A DNA stretch of 64,000 bases from Cordia subcordata (taxonomy: Eukaryota > Streptophyta > Magnoliopsida > Boraginales > Cordiaceae): NCBI GenBank assembly GCA_028554755.1, contig JAPTOF010000019.1:2304001-2368000 (forward strand). Direction: 5' to 3'. Made by a program: the position numbers and the translations under genes. The notes under the pieces are model-generated. The model ran no database searches and was not told the origin of the DNA. It saw only the letters and a program-made list of their open reading frames with translations. Position 1 is the first letter of the stretch. Each line of letters begins with the position of its first letter. This document shows positions 20,567 to 32,150 of the stretch, piece after piece.

Positions 20567-21804
20567 TCAGATTAGCTTATCTCTCAGTCGTTTTAGATAT
20601 CCTAGCAATTTCTGACTATCAGGAAGATTTTCCTTGATAACAGGATGTTCTTTAAACCTTTGGACCCATGCATGTAAGCGAGGTAATCTGGTTGGTTCTA
20701 GAAGTGTTGTGCCAACAAGCTGCTCTTGAATGCACTCGGACAATGGACCAAGCCAACCAAGTGATAAGTCCACCAAATCTATTTCATCCCCTCCAAAAAA
20801 TTTCTTGTCCCCTAGGCCTTGCTCTTCAAGGGTCTTCAAGACTTCCAACGCTGCTTCTCCTGCTGCCTTCCTTTCTTCTCCCGGGCTGCTGAGGAAGATA
20901 GAGTAAAATGTCCGACCCTAAATCACACGCAAGGAAAAAGAAAAAGAAAAAGAAAATAATTCAAATAGTTTCTTGTCCGATAATACTGCAACATACCAAT
21001 ATATGCAAGACAAGTAAATTATACAGTCAGTTTTTCTTTTTCTAGGAGGCTAAGCCGATTAGCATGGAACTCATCTAAGAGAAGATATTCATCTCAACTC
21101 TTCACCAAGCACTTGTTAATCCTTGCTCGGAGGATGGGCAAAAATATGCAGGCCAAGAGGAAGTCGAGAGGCCATAGTTAATTAGTCAATCTGCACTTCC
21201 ATTTACCTCTGTATAAACATATTTAATGGAAAACCCCGAGTTCTCTACCATAATCTTCCAAAATTCTCCGATCTAGGGGAGCAATTTAGTCATTTTTTTA
21301 ATCATCAAATTACTTTTGCTTATCATTAATTTTTTAACCATCTTATTATAAAAATGGCTAATACTTGCGCAACGTCCTGCAAGACATAAGGATATTAGCC
21401 TATATTCTTTATAACGCTCTAGCAAATTTTATCTAATTTCGACGAAACACAGGGATTAAAACGTATTTTACTCATTTGAATGTTATGAAGCTTGCCTTTT
21501 CTTGTGCAAAACTGATCCAGAATCGAGCTGTGGCTTTTCCAAAAGCATCTTTCGGAAAGAGTGGATTGTGGGGCCATGTTTCTTCGATATATTCAAGGAT
21601 AACGGAGGACTCAGCCACTGGTTTGCCACCGTGAACAAGCACGGGCACCTTCTTGTAAACTGGATTGTACTCAAGAAGCAACTCACTTTTGTTGGACAGG
21701 TCTTCTTCTATGTATTCATAAGCCACGCCCTTCAGCTTCAGTGCCCATATCACTTTGTACACAGAAGGGCTTGCCCAAAATCCATGTAGTTTCACCTCTT
21801 CCAT
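20567..21804 (-). CDS. GSTU: Glutathione S-transferase, tau class
   Basis: Two coding exons, complement(join(20567..20917,21496..21804)), give 219 residues, the usual tau-class length. Exon 1 encodes the thioredoxin-like domain: [20 protein letters not shown] with the catalytic serine at residue 12, the [20 protein letters not shown] glutathione site with the cis-proline and the Glu-Ser pair, and ending [11 protein letters not shown]. Exon 2 is the helical C-terminal domain with [20 protein letters not shown] and [19 protein letters not shown]. These cytosolic enzymes conjugate glutathione to xenobiotics and oxidised lipids and respond to stress. The junction matches the single conserved intron of tau GSTs, but the donor is GC (AAAAG|GCAAGC), the acceptor TTTAG. 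Reading on to the next GT would meet a stop (TGA) first, so the GC donor is needed for a full protein. It resembles the GSTU9/GSTU10-like subgroup; exact orthology is not settled. Confidence 0.92.
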
Positions 21805-22251
21805 TATTATATGAAAAGATGAGTGTTCGTGTTGTGTTAGCCCTGCAATATACGTCTTCTACCTTAGTTTTTTTTTTTTTTTTTTTTTTTCTTTTCCCAC
21901 TTTCTTTTTAACGTCAACTTTCAATCGAATTCAGGTTATCATTCTGGAGAGAAGCGCACGAAAACTTTGACCAAACAAATTAAGAAAGGCTTGATTGTCA
22001 GACTTTTATGTTTGATTACGTGTACTCTAGCAAGTAAGGGTCCTACATATGTCGAACACACAAAAACTGATAGCTTGCCTTTAGAAATTTCAACACCCCC
22101 TTGTGGAATTTACGACTTGCAATAAATAATACATTTTTTTTTTCTTCTTTTTCTTTTTTCTTTTTGGGTCAACGATCATTTTCTTTGAAAGGGAACGAAA
22201 TACAAATAAATTAGCCTATACTAGTTGTTTAGAGATCAACTTTCATCAAAC

Positions 22252-22437
22252 TAAGGACTTGTTTGGATTATTATTATTATTATTACTTTTTTGCAAAGAA
22301 AAACACTTATTTTTTTCAAGGATACTTTTCTTTTTCAATTTCAGCTTATTCCATAAATTAAAATTTTTAACTACTTAAAAAAGTACTTTTTTGAATGTCT
22401 TTTTTAGAGAAAACACTTAATCCAAATGAGCCCCTAA
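22252..22437. mobile_element. Tourist-like MITE
   Basis: Inverted ends GGACTTGTTTGGATTA and TAATCCAAATGAGCCCC bound 180 bases (22255-22434), flanked by TAA on both sides (22252-22254, 22435-22437). Same terminal consensus and the same kind of 3-bp target duplication as the element at 5999-6244. Confidence 0.65.
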
Positions 22438-22482
22438 ATGAGCCGGGAGGAATATTGCTGAACCGATCCAAAGGAAGGCTAA

Positions 22483-23667
22483 GGGCCTGTTAGGAAATGT
22501 TCTTATTCTTATTATTATTATTATTATTATTTTGTTTTGTAAAACAGTGTTAAAGAATAATTTTAAAAAAAATTTAGAAACAAAAGTTCAAAAAATTTGT
22601 TTGGATGGAAGATAAATTTAATTTTTTTCATCTTGCATTAAAAAGACTATTACACTCTTATTTTTCTTCCTTTATATTTGAATTTTTCTTCTAACAAACA
22701 TATTCTGTACTTATATCTACATATGTGTATATATATATGTGTGTTTTAAAAATAAGAGGCTAGGATAGGCATGGTTTGGGGTGGGGTGGGGTGGGGCGAG
22801 GGTGGGGGCAGGTTAGGGGGGAGTAAAATAATTAAATAATGAAATTTCCTTTTTGGAAATAACATGTAAAAAATACATGAAAACAACAAAAATTACGGGA
22901 CTGTTTGGAATTGTTTTCAAAAATAGTTTTTTTGTTTTTCAAAACAAAAAAACATAAAACTTGTTTGGAAGTTGGTGTTTTTTAAAATTGTTTTTGAAAA
23001 CTGTTCTAAAAAAAGTGTTTTTAAAAGCAAAAAACAGGAAACACATTTTTGTTGTTTTCATGTGTTTTTGACATGTTGTTTTTAAAAGAGCAATTTTATT
23101 ATTTAATTATTTTCCTTCCCTCCAACCTACCCCGACCCTAGCCCACCCCCTCACCCACCTACGTTGACCCTTGCCCACACCACGCCACCCCACCTACCCT
23201 TACCCTCACCCACCCCCCCCATCCTTGCCCTTACCCTAACCCATGCCTATTTTAACATCTTTTAGAATACATGCATTATACATACACAAACATATATGTG
23301 TGTGTATACATATGTAAATATATGTTTATTTAGGGAAAAAATCAAATATATAAAAAAAAGGGTATAATGATTTTTTTAATGTAAGATAAAAAAAATAAAT
23401 TTATCTTCTATCCAAACAAATTTTTGTTATTTTGTTTTTGAAAACAGTTTTTAAAAATTATTCTGTAAAATTGTTTTATAAAACAAAAATACAAGAACAC
23501 TTCCCAATAGACCCTATATTTCTTGTTTTTCTTTTTCTTTAAAAACACCTTTTTAAGAACAATTTTCAAAAACAATTTTTGAAAACAACTACTTCCAAAC
23601 AAGTTTTTATGTTTCTTTTATTTTCAAAAACAAAAAAACTTTTTTTGAAAACAGTTCCAAACAGCTG
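22483..23667. mobile_element. Interlocked inverted-repeat complex (A-B-A'-B')
   Basis: Arm A (22483-22893) is complementary to A' (23045-23515): outer words GGGCCTGTTAGGAAATGTTC against AACACTTCCCAATAGACCC, then TTTGTTTGGATGGAAGATAA against TTATCTTCTATCCAAACAAA, and G-rich GGGTGGGGTGGGG against a C-rich CCACCCC/CCCACC block. Segment B between them (about 22897-23044, starting GGACTGTTTGGAATTGTTTT) is complementary to B' (about 23520-23667, ending AAAACAGTTCCAAACAGCTG). Each pair looks like a TIR element of about 0.8-1.0 kb, but the pairs overlap rather than nest. No protein is encoded. Confidence 0.65.
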
Positions 23668-24192
23668 CTAACTATTTCCTGTTTTTTAGCCGTTTAACAA
23701 GGCTGAAGGATAGCTCTGTGTATTAGTTCAGCATCACTTCCAAAAACAATATGATGTTTGTAAACCTCTTGAATCAATAATAACTTTTCTTCGATTAAAG
23801 TACACTTCAATTATCATTTGCTTCAACCATCATCTGAACTGCAACAGAAATTATGAAAACATGCATCATGAGATCTATTAACGTATTTGGTACTTTAAAT
23901 CATCAGAGATTCTTTTTTGTTTTGTGCCATAAATTCTAGCACTTCTATTACACCTTAAACAAGAGCAAGGACAAAGCTTAAACACAAAAGCTTTTTAATA
24001 AAACAAAGCAGAGTTTCTTTATTCTTACAATGCTCTTGGGAAGATTTGCGCACCCATCTATCAGAGACACACTAAGACAAGAGCAATAAGTAGCTTTCTC
24101 ATAGATGATTTTTATTAAGCATACATAACCTATTGAGCCAACCCATTTGTTTGGATAAGATATAGTTTGGTTTGGCCACAGATACAGAGTCG

Positions 24193-26118
24193 TCAATTCT
24201 CACTTGCAGCCATTTGGCAAGCTCTCAAGAAGCTTGCAGGAGGTTGGCCACCACTCAACTGATACTTCCCATTGAACTGCAAGGCGCGAATATACTTGTT
24301 GGTTTCTTCATTATCCAGAACTCATATTGCGGTTATGAAAAAACTCATTTGACTTACCACAAAATGTGGGACTCCATTAATATTTGATGAGTACTGCCGC
24401 AATTCCTCATTAACCTTCAGATTTCAATAAAGGATAAACATATTGATTCAGAGAACACATAGAAGGAATAGAAATCCTAAGCAGAAAGTAAGTGAATGAC
24501 ATCATTATCCTTCGTTACGGTACAGTAGATGATGTGGCAATTCAGTAACTAATATTTTATCAACATACAGAAAACTAGAACTACACACTCATGTGATAAA
24601 GAGTAAACTAGGCTAAGGCAACTCAAATGGATATCTTGTAATCCTCATGAAGCATCTCTTGGTTTTTATCCTTCTAGCGTTTTCATAGACAAGAACACCA
24701 AAATGATGCACTGAGACATACCTCCTTCAAACCATTTTCTGGGTTCTCAAGGAACTCAGCTGCTCCTTCTACTCCGGCCTTTTGGGCACATTCTACAAGG
24801 AATTCCCTGCATATAGAAAGAGTGAAAGTCTATCATTGGCAAGTATATATAGCACTAACACCTAAAATGCTCCTCTATATATCATGTAAGCTCCAATCAT
24901 ATTTCTTCTTGTTAATGCTTTATGGTATAAGATGTCATTCATTATACTTGATTTCAATGAATGATTGAGGAAATCTAGCATCAACAAGAAATGAGGAAAT
25001 TTATTGACACTCAAATTATTGTCCTCTGCAGAATGTAATACCGATGAGTAAATATATCAAGAAAGTGGTTTATTCTTAAATCCAGTGATTTCATATGGGA
25101 TGCAGCTCCTAGTATCTGTGGCATAGGCTGAATGTCTCATACTGGTTGAGGGCATCTAATAAGACAAATAGTGCTTTCATATGAATGAACCAAGTGAACA
25201 CTTTTATAAGGACACTTCAAGATATCATCTATTCATAATTGAGAATTCTGAAACATTTTTTATTAAGAATTAGGCCACATAATTACAGCATGTGAAAAGT
25301 TTGAAGTCTATAGAAGTAGTCAGAAAAGTATGGTTACCTGTCACCTATAAACCTCGCCTGTGTGAAGTAGCCAAGGAAAAGCTCCTCAACGAGGTTGTGC
25401 TGCTTGTCAAGCCCCTGTTGCCCAGCAAAATATATGAGCCTATGGCTGTCCAAAGTACTTCCTCTGCAAGTATGTAGCAGAATTCATCAGTTGGTTTATG
25501 AATGACATCTTCAAATGTCTCAATTTCCTTCCTTAAATTGGTTATCTTGCAACTTAAACTTACATGAGACCAGCGATGGTATACTCGTACCCAAGACCTT
25601 TAAAGATCTGCAATTTTGAATTCTCATGGTTGCTAAAGACTGAAATCAAGAATTCTTGAAAGGAATATAAAGGAAAATTGATTGTTTGTCAAGTGAAAAG
25701 AAGAAAAAGGAAACCTCCGTCATCCTTGCAGTCATTTGTTCAAACGATGGTCCATACTTGCGGAAGTAATAGTCTTTCTTATTAACGCCTTCTTTGGGGG
25801 CAGAAGGGTCAAGGAAAAAGGGGTGCCATCTAAGCTGGGAAGAGAGAAAAAGAAAAACTCTTCTCGAGTTAAAATAATTACATGTAGACAACATATATAT
25901 GTCTATAGGCAAGTGTAGATATGTGCATTCGAGAAAGTCTACCAAAAAAAAAAAAAAAAAAGGCAAAGTAGAACCTCAAAATCATATTGATCCTTCACTG
26001 AATCTATGGCCTTGTCAAGATTCTTTTTGCCCACAAAGCACCACGGGCATACAGAGTCTGAACTGATATCAACTCGAATTAGCTTCTTCCCGCTGTCATT
26101 TCCTGCTGATTGAGCCAT
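24193..26118 (-). CDS. DsbA/FrnE-like thioredoxin-fold oxidoreductase, copy 1
   Basis: Seven coding exons, complement(join(24193..24276,24358..24414,24722..24806,25338..25463,25564..25607,25715..25834,25975..26118)), give 219 residues with every junction GT-AG. The CXXC active-site motif is CPWC at residues 24-27 in SDSVCPWCFVGKK. Later conserved family blocks are LRWHPFFLDPSAPKEG, GSTLDSHRLIYFAGQQGLDK, FLVECAQKAGVEGAAEFLEN, NGVPHFV with the cis-proline loop, and LSGGQPPASFLRA. The family joins bacterial FrnE and 2-hydroxychromene-2-carboxylate isomerase relatives; its plant substrate is not established. There is no signal peptide, so it is probably cytosolic. A leader intron with a GTCAGTC donor (26757) and acceptor (26129) precedes the ATG. 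Its tandem twin lies 1.85 kb upstream in transcription sense and has the same exon lengths except exon 1. Confidence 0.92.
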
Positions 26119-26128
26119 GAATCTACTC

Positions 26129-26757
26129 CTGCAAGATCTCTATTACTTGGGATTGGCTATTTCAAGGCATTATTCAACTTCCAAATTCTCCAAAATTAAG
26201 AAAATCCAGTAAACAGAACAGTAAAACAAGATTCTGAGGGATAATCGATCAGTCCGTGGTGGTCTAATAGCCATTTCATAATTGTAGCTTTCCAGCTTTT
26301 CCTTGAATTTATCACAACTCAGATTGTCTACAATGTTTAAAAACATCTCACCCTTATAATTCAATTTACCACGTAAATATGCAACCCCAAGCAATGCGAG
26401 GGGACGTGTTGGAGACATCAAACTATAAAGATCAGCAATAATAACATCTTCCAATACCATACAAGGAAGAAAGCAGAAAACTTTCTTGATAAATTCTTCA
26501 AGCATATGCGAGGGGATGTGTTGGAGACATCAAACTATAAAGATAACTAGATTAGCAATAATATGATCTTCCACCATTACCATAAAAGGAAAGAAAGCAG
26601 GAAACTTTCTACATAAATTCTTCACTAGCTAAATCTCTGATTAAAATTGATCAAAAGTACTGGAAGAAAGCAATTAAGAACAATTACATAAAGAAAAGAG
26701 TAGAATTGATTCGAAGAGCTGGAGAAAAAGAAAAACAGCAATACGGAAAAGACTGAC
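26129..26757 (-). other. Leader intron of DsbA-like copy 1, containing an unexplained 111-codon frame
   Basis: Donor TTTCAG|GTCAGTC and acceptor ATCTTGCAG|GAG define the intron. Inside, 26170-26505 (-) is an open frame of 111 codons (MLEEFIKKVFCFLPCMV..., with SLMSPTRPLALLGVAYLRGK and LNIVDNLSCDKFKEKLESYN). It has a protein-like composition in its first 85 residues, but I do not recognise it. It could be a captured gene fragment. It is not likely to be an independent gene. Confidence 0.4.
26394..26636. repeat. Imperfect tandem duplication of about 115 bp
   Basis: The segment beginning GCGAGGGGACGTGTTGGAGA (about 26396) recurs at about 26510 as GCGAGGGGATGTGTTGGAGA, followed in both by ACATCAAACTATAAAGAT, AGCAATAATA, ATCTTCCA, GAAAGCAG and AAATTCTTCA words. 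The second copy carries insertions that break the reading frame of the first. Confidence 0.75.
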
Positions 26758-26859
26758 CTGAAAGCTTGTGGGATTGGAAATCTCTGGAGACACACCGATC
26801 GCATACGAGCTCAAGACCAGTCAATTGCCAGCATGTTCCAAACATCTTATCTATATAAA

Positions 26860-27972
26860 TATAATATAATATATGCATAAAAAAAAAAATATATATATAT
26901 ATAATATAATATAATATAATATATTATATTATATTATAACCTCTTCTCCAAAATTGTTTCGGCAAGAATACGCGAGATGTTCGATCAGAAAAGGACAGAA
27001 AAAGAAAATAAAGAATACACACGGAAAACGTGGATTAAAAAATTCCGAGCACGGCCCGCAGGTTAAAGATTAATAGATGAAATGAAGTATGATTAATGAG
27101 ATGATTATATTTGTTTGGATTAAAAAATTTTATAAAAGGAAAGAAATAAGTTTTATGAGTAAATTAATATTTATATATTTTTATTGTAAGAATAATGGAG
27201 GAGGAAAGGGTAAAATGGGTATCACATATATATGTATAAATGTTACCATAATTTGGAGGTATCATATTTTCAGTTATTAAAATATTTAGTTGATTTTTCC
27301 AAATATTATTTTAAAAATCCTTTTATTAAGTGCTCGCTTGGATTGATTTTTTTAAATGCATTATTTTCTAAAACTTTAATAATTTTTTTTGAGAAGTTTA
27401 ATATTTTGATTTTCAAAAAAAAATGAAATTGCTTTTTTTTCTCCCCCTATTTCAGAGATTGACTTTTCTATTTTACGTTAATATCTACAATTGATTATAA
27501 TCATTTTATATGCATGTCAATACATATTATGCTTTGACAAAAAAAAAGGGAAAAAAGAGAAACATATTATGCAACCTGTAAAAATTGTTGTGATGGGATT
27601 GGAAAGCCAGTAATCATATTCTTAGATGCTCATGCAACATATGAGTAACATTACACAATCCAAAACAGCAACTATCAGAACACTATAATCATGATATCAT
27701 TGTAGTCATGTAAAGTAACTAACAAACATTTACTTCAAAACAAAAAAAGAAGTTTAAACTTAATTAAGCCCACATGATCTTACAAATAATACAAGTTTTT
27801 CCGTCACCTATTAATACATGTTCACATATAAGTTCATACTCTCATCTCACATATATATGCATGAGTGTGATCTTAGTCTCGCCTCTCGTGAAGGCATTCT
27901 AAGAACGAATAAAAGTAAATCCCTCACTAACAAGTTAAGTTTTTAGAGGAAGTTATATATTAGTACATGCAA
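26860..27972. other. Spacer between the DsbA-like tandem genes
   Basis: AT-rich, including a pure A/T tract with (TA) and (ATAAT) runs at about 26880-26938. Transcript ends and promoter of the pair must lie here. A single TGCTCGCTTGGATTGATTTT edge at about 27330 resembles one end of the local MITE family without a partner. No gene seen. Confidence 0.5.
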
Positions 27973-29836
27973 TCATTCCTCACTTGCGGCCATTTTAAAA
28001 GCTCTCAAGAAGCTCTCTGGAGGTTGGCCACCCCCCAACTGGTAACTCCCATTAATCTGCAACAAAAATGTCCCCTGATGATTAACCAAAATCATATTGA
28101 GATTCGAAAAGAAAGGCAGCCTCGTAATTGATATTATAACTTACCAAATAATGTGGAACTCCTGTTACGTGCGATGAGTATTTCTCCAGGTCTTCATGAA
28201 CCTTCAATAAAAGGGGAAGCTGATGATTAATTGGATAAAGAAACAGTGACAGAAACAAAAATGCTTGGCATAGATTGTTGCCCGTGTTGAAACCTTGGAT
28301 GATGCAGGAGCTTTAATTTGATTAACCACAGGCCACATGAAGTCTTGCAATTAAGTGGAAAACTGTATTTTCCATAAAGCATCGCATAATAATTTTTGAT
28401 TCTTATAGTTTATGAACGAGTAAGTAGCACCTTATCTTACTGTAGTTTATCATAAATACACGGTACCTCTTGTACTTTCAGAATAGACATGGAAGCTCCT
28501 TTGTGCTGTCCAAATATACAGACTTGTCTCATTTTACAAGTCATAAAGGGGTGCTATGTATATTCTAAAAGTAATGTACACTTGTAGCAAATCACTGGGA
28601 TTAGGGCGCTATTTTTCCCTTCACGAATGTGATGTAGTTGTATTCATGACCTACCTCCTTGATTCCATTGTTGGGGTTTTCAAGAAACTGAGCTGCTCCT
28701 TCTACATTGGCCTTCTTTGCGCATTCCAGGAGGAAGTCCCTTCAGTTAGAAAAGATTAAATGGTCAATTAATAACACCAAATTTTACTCTTTTATGTTCT
28801 ACATAAGTATATGCTCCAACACACAATTGAATAGATTTACTGTTAGATTATGAATTACAGTCTGCGACATTCTACATAAGCTAAAAGTAATAAGGGGCAG
28901 ACTCAAAACTGGTCCAAGCACCAGAGGTATGTCTTTTCAAGCACACTATATAACTTGGTCTATATTATCTGAATTATAAAAGAAAAAAGTTGATGCAAGT
29001 AATTATATTAGAGTCAGCTTGTGAAATGTTTGAGGGCAACAGCAATTGCATATTACCATACTTACCTGTCACCTATAAACTTTCCCCGCGTGAAGTAGCC
29101 AAGGCCAAGCTCCTCGACGAGGTTGTGTTGCTTGTCAAGCCCCTGTTGCCCGGCGAAATATATGAGCCTGTGGCTATCCAGAGTATTTCCGCTGCAAAGC
29201 AAACAAGATCTTTGAAACGCCACAACTTTTCTTGAATGAAACAAGATGTTTGAAATGCCACAACTTTTCTTGAATGAAGTCGCTCATATATATACTAGCT
29301 AGTCAAACTTACGTGAGCCCAGAAATAGTGAACTCCAATCCAAGCCTTCTAAAAATCTGCCAATTTGTAGTTTTCATGTTCACTAAAGGCTAAAAAGCAG
29401 GAAATTTTTTTTTTTTTTCAAGGAAACAGAAAAAGAAAAGCTATTGATTGGCTAAGTGAAACGAAGAAATGAAACCTCTGTCATCATAGAATTCATCTGT
29501 TCAAATTGAGGAACAAACTTGTTGAAGTAGAAGTCTTTCTTATTAATGCCTTCTTTTGGAGCATAAGGTTCGAGGAAAAAGGGATGCCATCTGAGCTGCA
29601 GAGAAGAGCTTGTGTCAGTGTACTGCAAACAAGTGCATAGAAAAAAGCGTGATTTATATAAGCGCATTCAATGAATTCTGAGCAAAATGTAGAACCTCAA
29701 ATTTATATTGATCCTTCACTGAAGCTATAGCCTCATCAAGATATTTTTTGCCTACAAAGCACCAAGGGCATACAGTGTCTGAAATGATATCAACTCGGAT
29801 TAACTTTTTCCCACTGTTTCCTGCTGACTGAGCCAT
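27973..29836 (-). CDS. DsbA/FrnE-like thioredoxin-fold oxidoreductase, copy 2
   Basis: Seven coding exons, complement(join(27973..28056,28145..28201,28655..28739,29066..29191,29313..29356,29476..29595,29696..29836)), give 218 residues; all junctions are GT-AG. Exon lengths match copy 1 (120, 44, 126, 85, 57 and 84 bases) apart from one missing codon in exon 1 (GNSGKK against GNDSGKK). CPWC is retained at residues 23-26 (SDTVCPWCFVGKK), as are GNTLDSHRLIYFAGQQGLDK and GGGQPPESFLRA. Replacements concentrate in exons 2, 3, 6 and 7, for example FVPQFEQMNSMMTE, RRLGLEFTISGL and SHVTGVPHYLINGSY, so the copies have diverged while staying intact. The leader intron is also kept. Active-site conservation suggests both copies are functional thiol oxidoreductases or isomerase-like proteins; the substrate is unknown. 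Confidence 0.92.
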
Positions 29837-29846
29837 GGGTCTGGTC

Positions 29847-30496
29847 CTGCAATATTTCTATAACTTATGTTTGCTATTTCAATATATAGATTTTCCAGCC
29901 AAACATTAAAAAGAAAATGATAGAAAAGCAAATGTTTACTGTAGAAAGTCAAACATTAAACATTTTAGGCATCAAATTCAGAAGTTTATCACATATTAGG
30001 CTCGGATGGATTGGCTTAAAAAAAAAAAAAACGCCTTTTCCTGTAACTTTTACAAAATGAATTTTTCTAAGAAGTTCAATTCGAATAACAATTAGAAAAC
30101 AAAGGCACTTTTTCATGAAAAAGTACCGTTCTGTAAGGAAAAACCAATCTAAACAAGGAGATTATATGATCATCAACAGGCCCCTAATTCTAATCTCCCG
30201 GTTTCTGCTTTTCGATATCAGTTAAGACAGATCTTGTTGTTTGTAGTATTGTCTTGTTCCTTCTGTTAATTAAGTCCAAGTGCATACACATATCAATATT
30301 CAAGAAATGTCTGCAATGCAGCAAAATGTAAAACTAATTCCCAAATTGACTAGCAGAAAATTGAGGCAGAAAAGATGGCACCAAGCAATATTTGCAATTA
30401 CACGATCACGAAAGGTAGTCTTTGTTTGGAAACCAGTCAATTCTTGCTGTTGATATTGAAAAGAAAGAGAAACAAACAACACGGAAAATGACTGAC
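29847..30496 (-). other. Leader intron of DsbA-like copy 2
   Basis: Donor TTTAAG|GTCAGTC near 30496 and acceptor ATATTGCAG|GACC ending at 29847 mirror the leader intron of copy 1. The leader exon lies upstream from 30497. The intron contains a candidate MITE. The short frame at 30300-30482 is not supported as coding. Confidence 0.55.
29998..30190. mobile_element. Candidate MITE in the leader intron
   Basis: Left edge TTAGGCTCGGATGGATTGGC and a right region AAAACCAATCTAAACAAGGA then CAACAGGCCCCTAA are inverted relatives of the terminal consensus seen in the local Tourist-like elements. The right boundary is unclear because two end-like words occur 30 bases apart. Confidence 0.4.
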
Positions 30497-31429
30497 CTTA
30501 AAGCCTGTGGTATCTGGAATCTCCGTAAACACACCACACACGAAAGAGTTCAAGAATATTCATTAGTCAGCCTATAAATATTTACACTACAATGTAATAC
30601 AGCTCAAAAGTTAGGAAATGAAAAAAAAATAAAAATAAAAATAAACAGAGAACATGTATTAAAGAAAACGCGAATACAGGATTGGGATTAGAGTGATGTT
30701 CAAATCGTTAGAAGACCGAACAATAAGTTTCTTTCTCAAAGGAGCGAGCATCTAGAATTTTTAAGGCTGGAGGCAAATCTCATCAAAATAATGTGAGAGC
30801 GAACATTAAGGATTTGTAGGGATGAAATTTTATATCATAACAATGAGGACCGACAAATAAAAACAGAAAAAAAAGTGTGAAGACAACCTTTTCAACATCC
30901 AACCACCATCTACGGTGACAATTCAAAATATCATTTTCAACCCAAATTAGGCAGAAAAATACCCCAATTTTCAATAATGCCCAAAACTGACAAAAAGATT
31001 ATAACCCCCAAAACTTCATTCAGAAGTTTTCTGCAAAAGTGTACCCCTAAACTCAAAGTCCCTGCTACGTTCTTACTTAAAAAGGTAAACTTGCTTGGTT
31101 CACCTTCCATTGTCTCAGTATTCTAACACCTTCTTCCACCTTACATTTCTACTCTTGTTTTACCATTCAATTCTTCAACCTAAGCTGCAAGCTTTTCATT
31201 TTTTTTTTCCAACCAAACACCCCATCAAAATCACATCAAGTCAGCTCATTTCCATTAGAAAGCAGACCCTTTTCTTTAATTTTCACGTATCCGCTTTTTT
31301 CCCTTCTTCTTCTTTTTTTTTTTTTTGGGGGGGGGGGGGAGGGCGCGGGGGGGGTCTAGTCTTAACTATATAATACTATCAAGCATCAGCTCAAAAATTT
31401 ACGAAGAAATATTTTCTCTTTTTGCTTCT

Positions 31430-31549
31430 AACGTGCAAAAAGCTAATAAAATTTGAATCATTATTCATTTTTTGTATGATCACATCATTTTGCTTGTTCT
31501 TTTATGTGCAAAAGCTAATAAAGTTTCAAACTTTATTACTTCTTGTGTG

Positions 31550-31560
<11 letters not shown>
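31430..31560. repeat. Diverged direct repeat of about 70 bp
   Basis: GTGCAAAAAGCTAATAAAAT at about 31433 and GTGCAAAAGCTAATAAAGTT at about 31506 each lead into a TTATT...TGTATGATCA or TTATT...TGTGTGATCA stretch. Confidence 0.6.

Positions 31561-31585
<25 letters not shown>
31552..31585. repeat. (AT)n microsatellite
   Basis: Perfect alternating AT for about 33 bases. Confidence 0.95.
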
Positions 31586-31587
<2 letters not shown>

Positions 31588-32150
31588 CATGCAGATATTT
31601 AGAACCGTTAATGATGGGTGGTGGTTCTTCCCACAAGTGCTGTATACATATACATATAGATATACATATATAAGGGCATTAGTCCTGGTTCTGATCTTTG
31701 ATTCCATGAACACTAGTTATACAGCATCTTTTTTTTTGTCAAGCAGATTCTTGATTGTTTTGGATAATGCAATCAAAACTGAGTAGCACAATTAATGTTG
31801 AGTCTTCGTCGCCAATCACTTGTCCACTTGTTATTCTACTCGAGAGTTGATATGTCAACATCTTATATCATTTTTACGATTTAGTTATACACAATAATAG
31901 ATAATAGGTATAGATATATGACTTATTGGACCATTAAAGAAGGTCTATTCAAGGTAAGATGTCGGAGGTTTATCCAACATTTTAAATTCAGGATGATTCA
32001 TATCGGTCCATTATATTACATTCTTCATTTTCAAATTTTTGCCACTTTGGCTCTTTATTATCATCAGAAGATTTCTTGACTCCATTTGTGAGCCTCACGG
32101 CTGTGACTGGTCTCATCATCATCACTTAGCAAGGCTTCCTCGAGTTTCGG

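Larger units (their letters stand above)
21805..24192. other. Intergenic region with nested TIR elements
   Basis: No gene. It contains a T-run (21871-21890), a Tourist-like MITE, the interlocked inverted repeats at 22483-23667, and the probable 3' UTR of the first DsbA-like gene at the right edge. Confidence 0.6.
30546..32150. other. Intergenic region upstream of DsbA-like copy 2
   Basis: No gene. It holds a pyrimidine-rich stretch, a T15/G13 junction at about 31312-31342, a diverged direct repeat and an AT microsatellite. The right edge is the 3' UTR of the MADS-box gene. Confidence 0.5.

Noticed and set aside
31472..31786. 104-codon plus-strand frame
   Set aside because: Composed largely of an AT microsatellite (YIYIYIYI) and the direct repeat.
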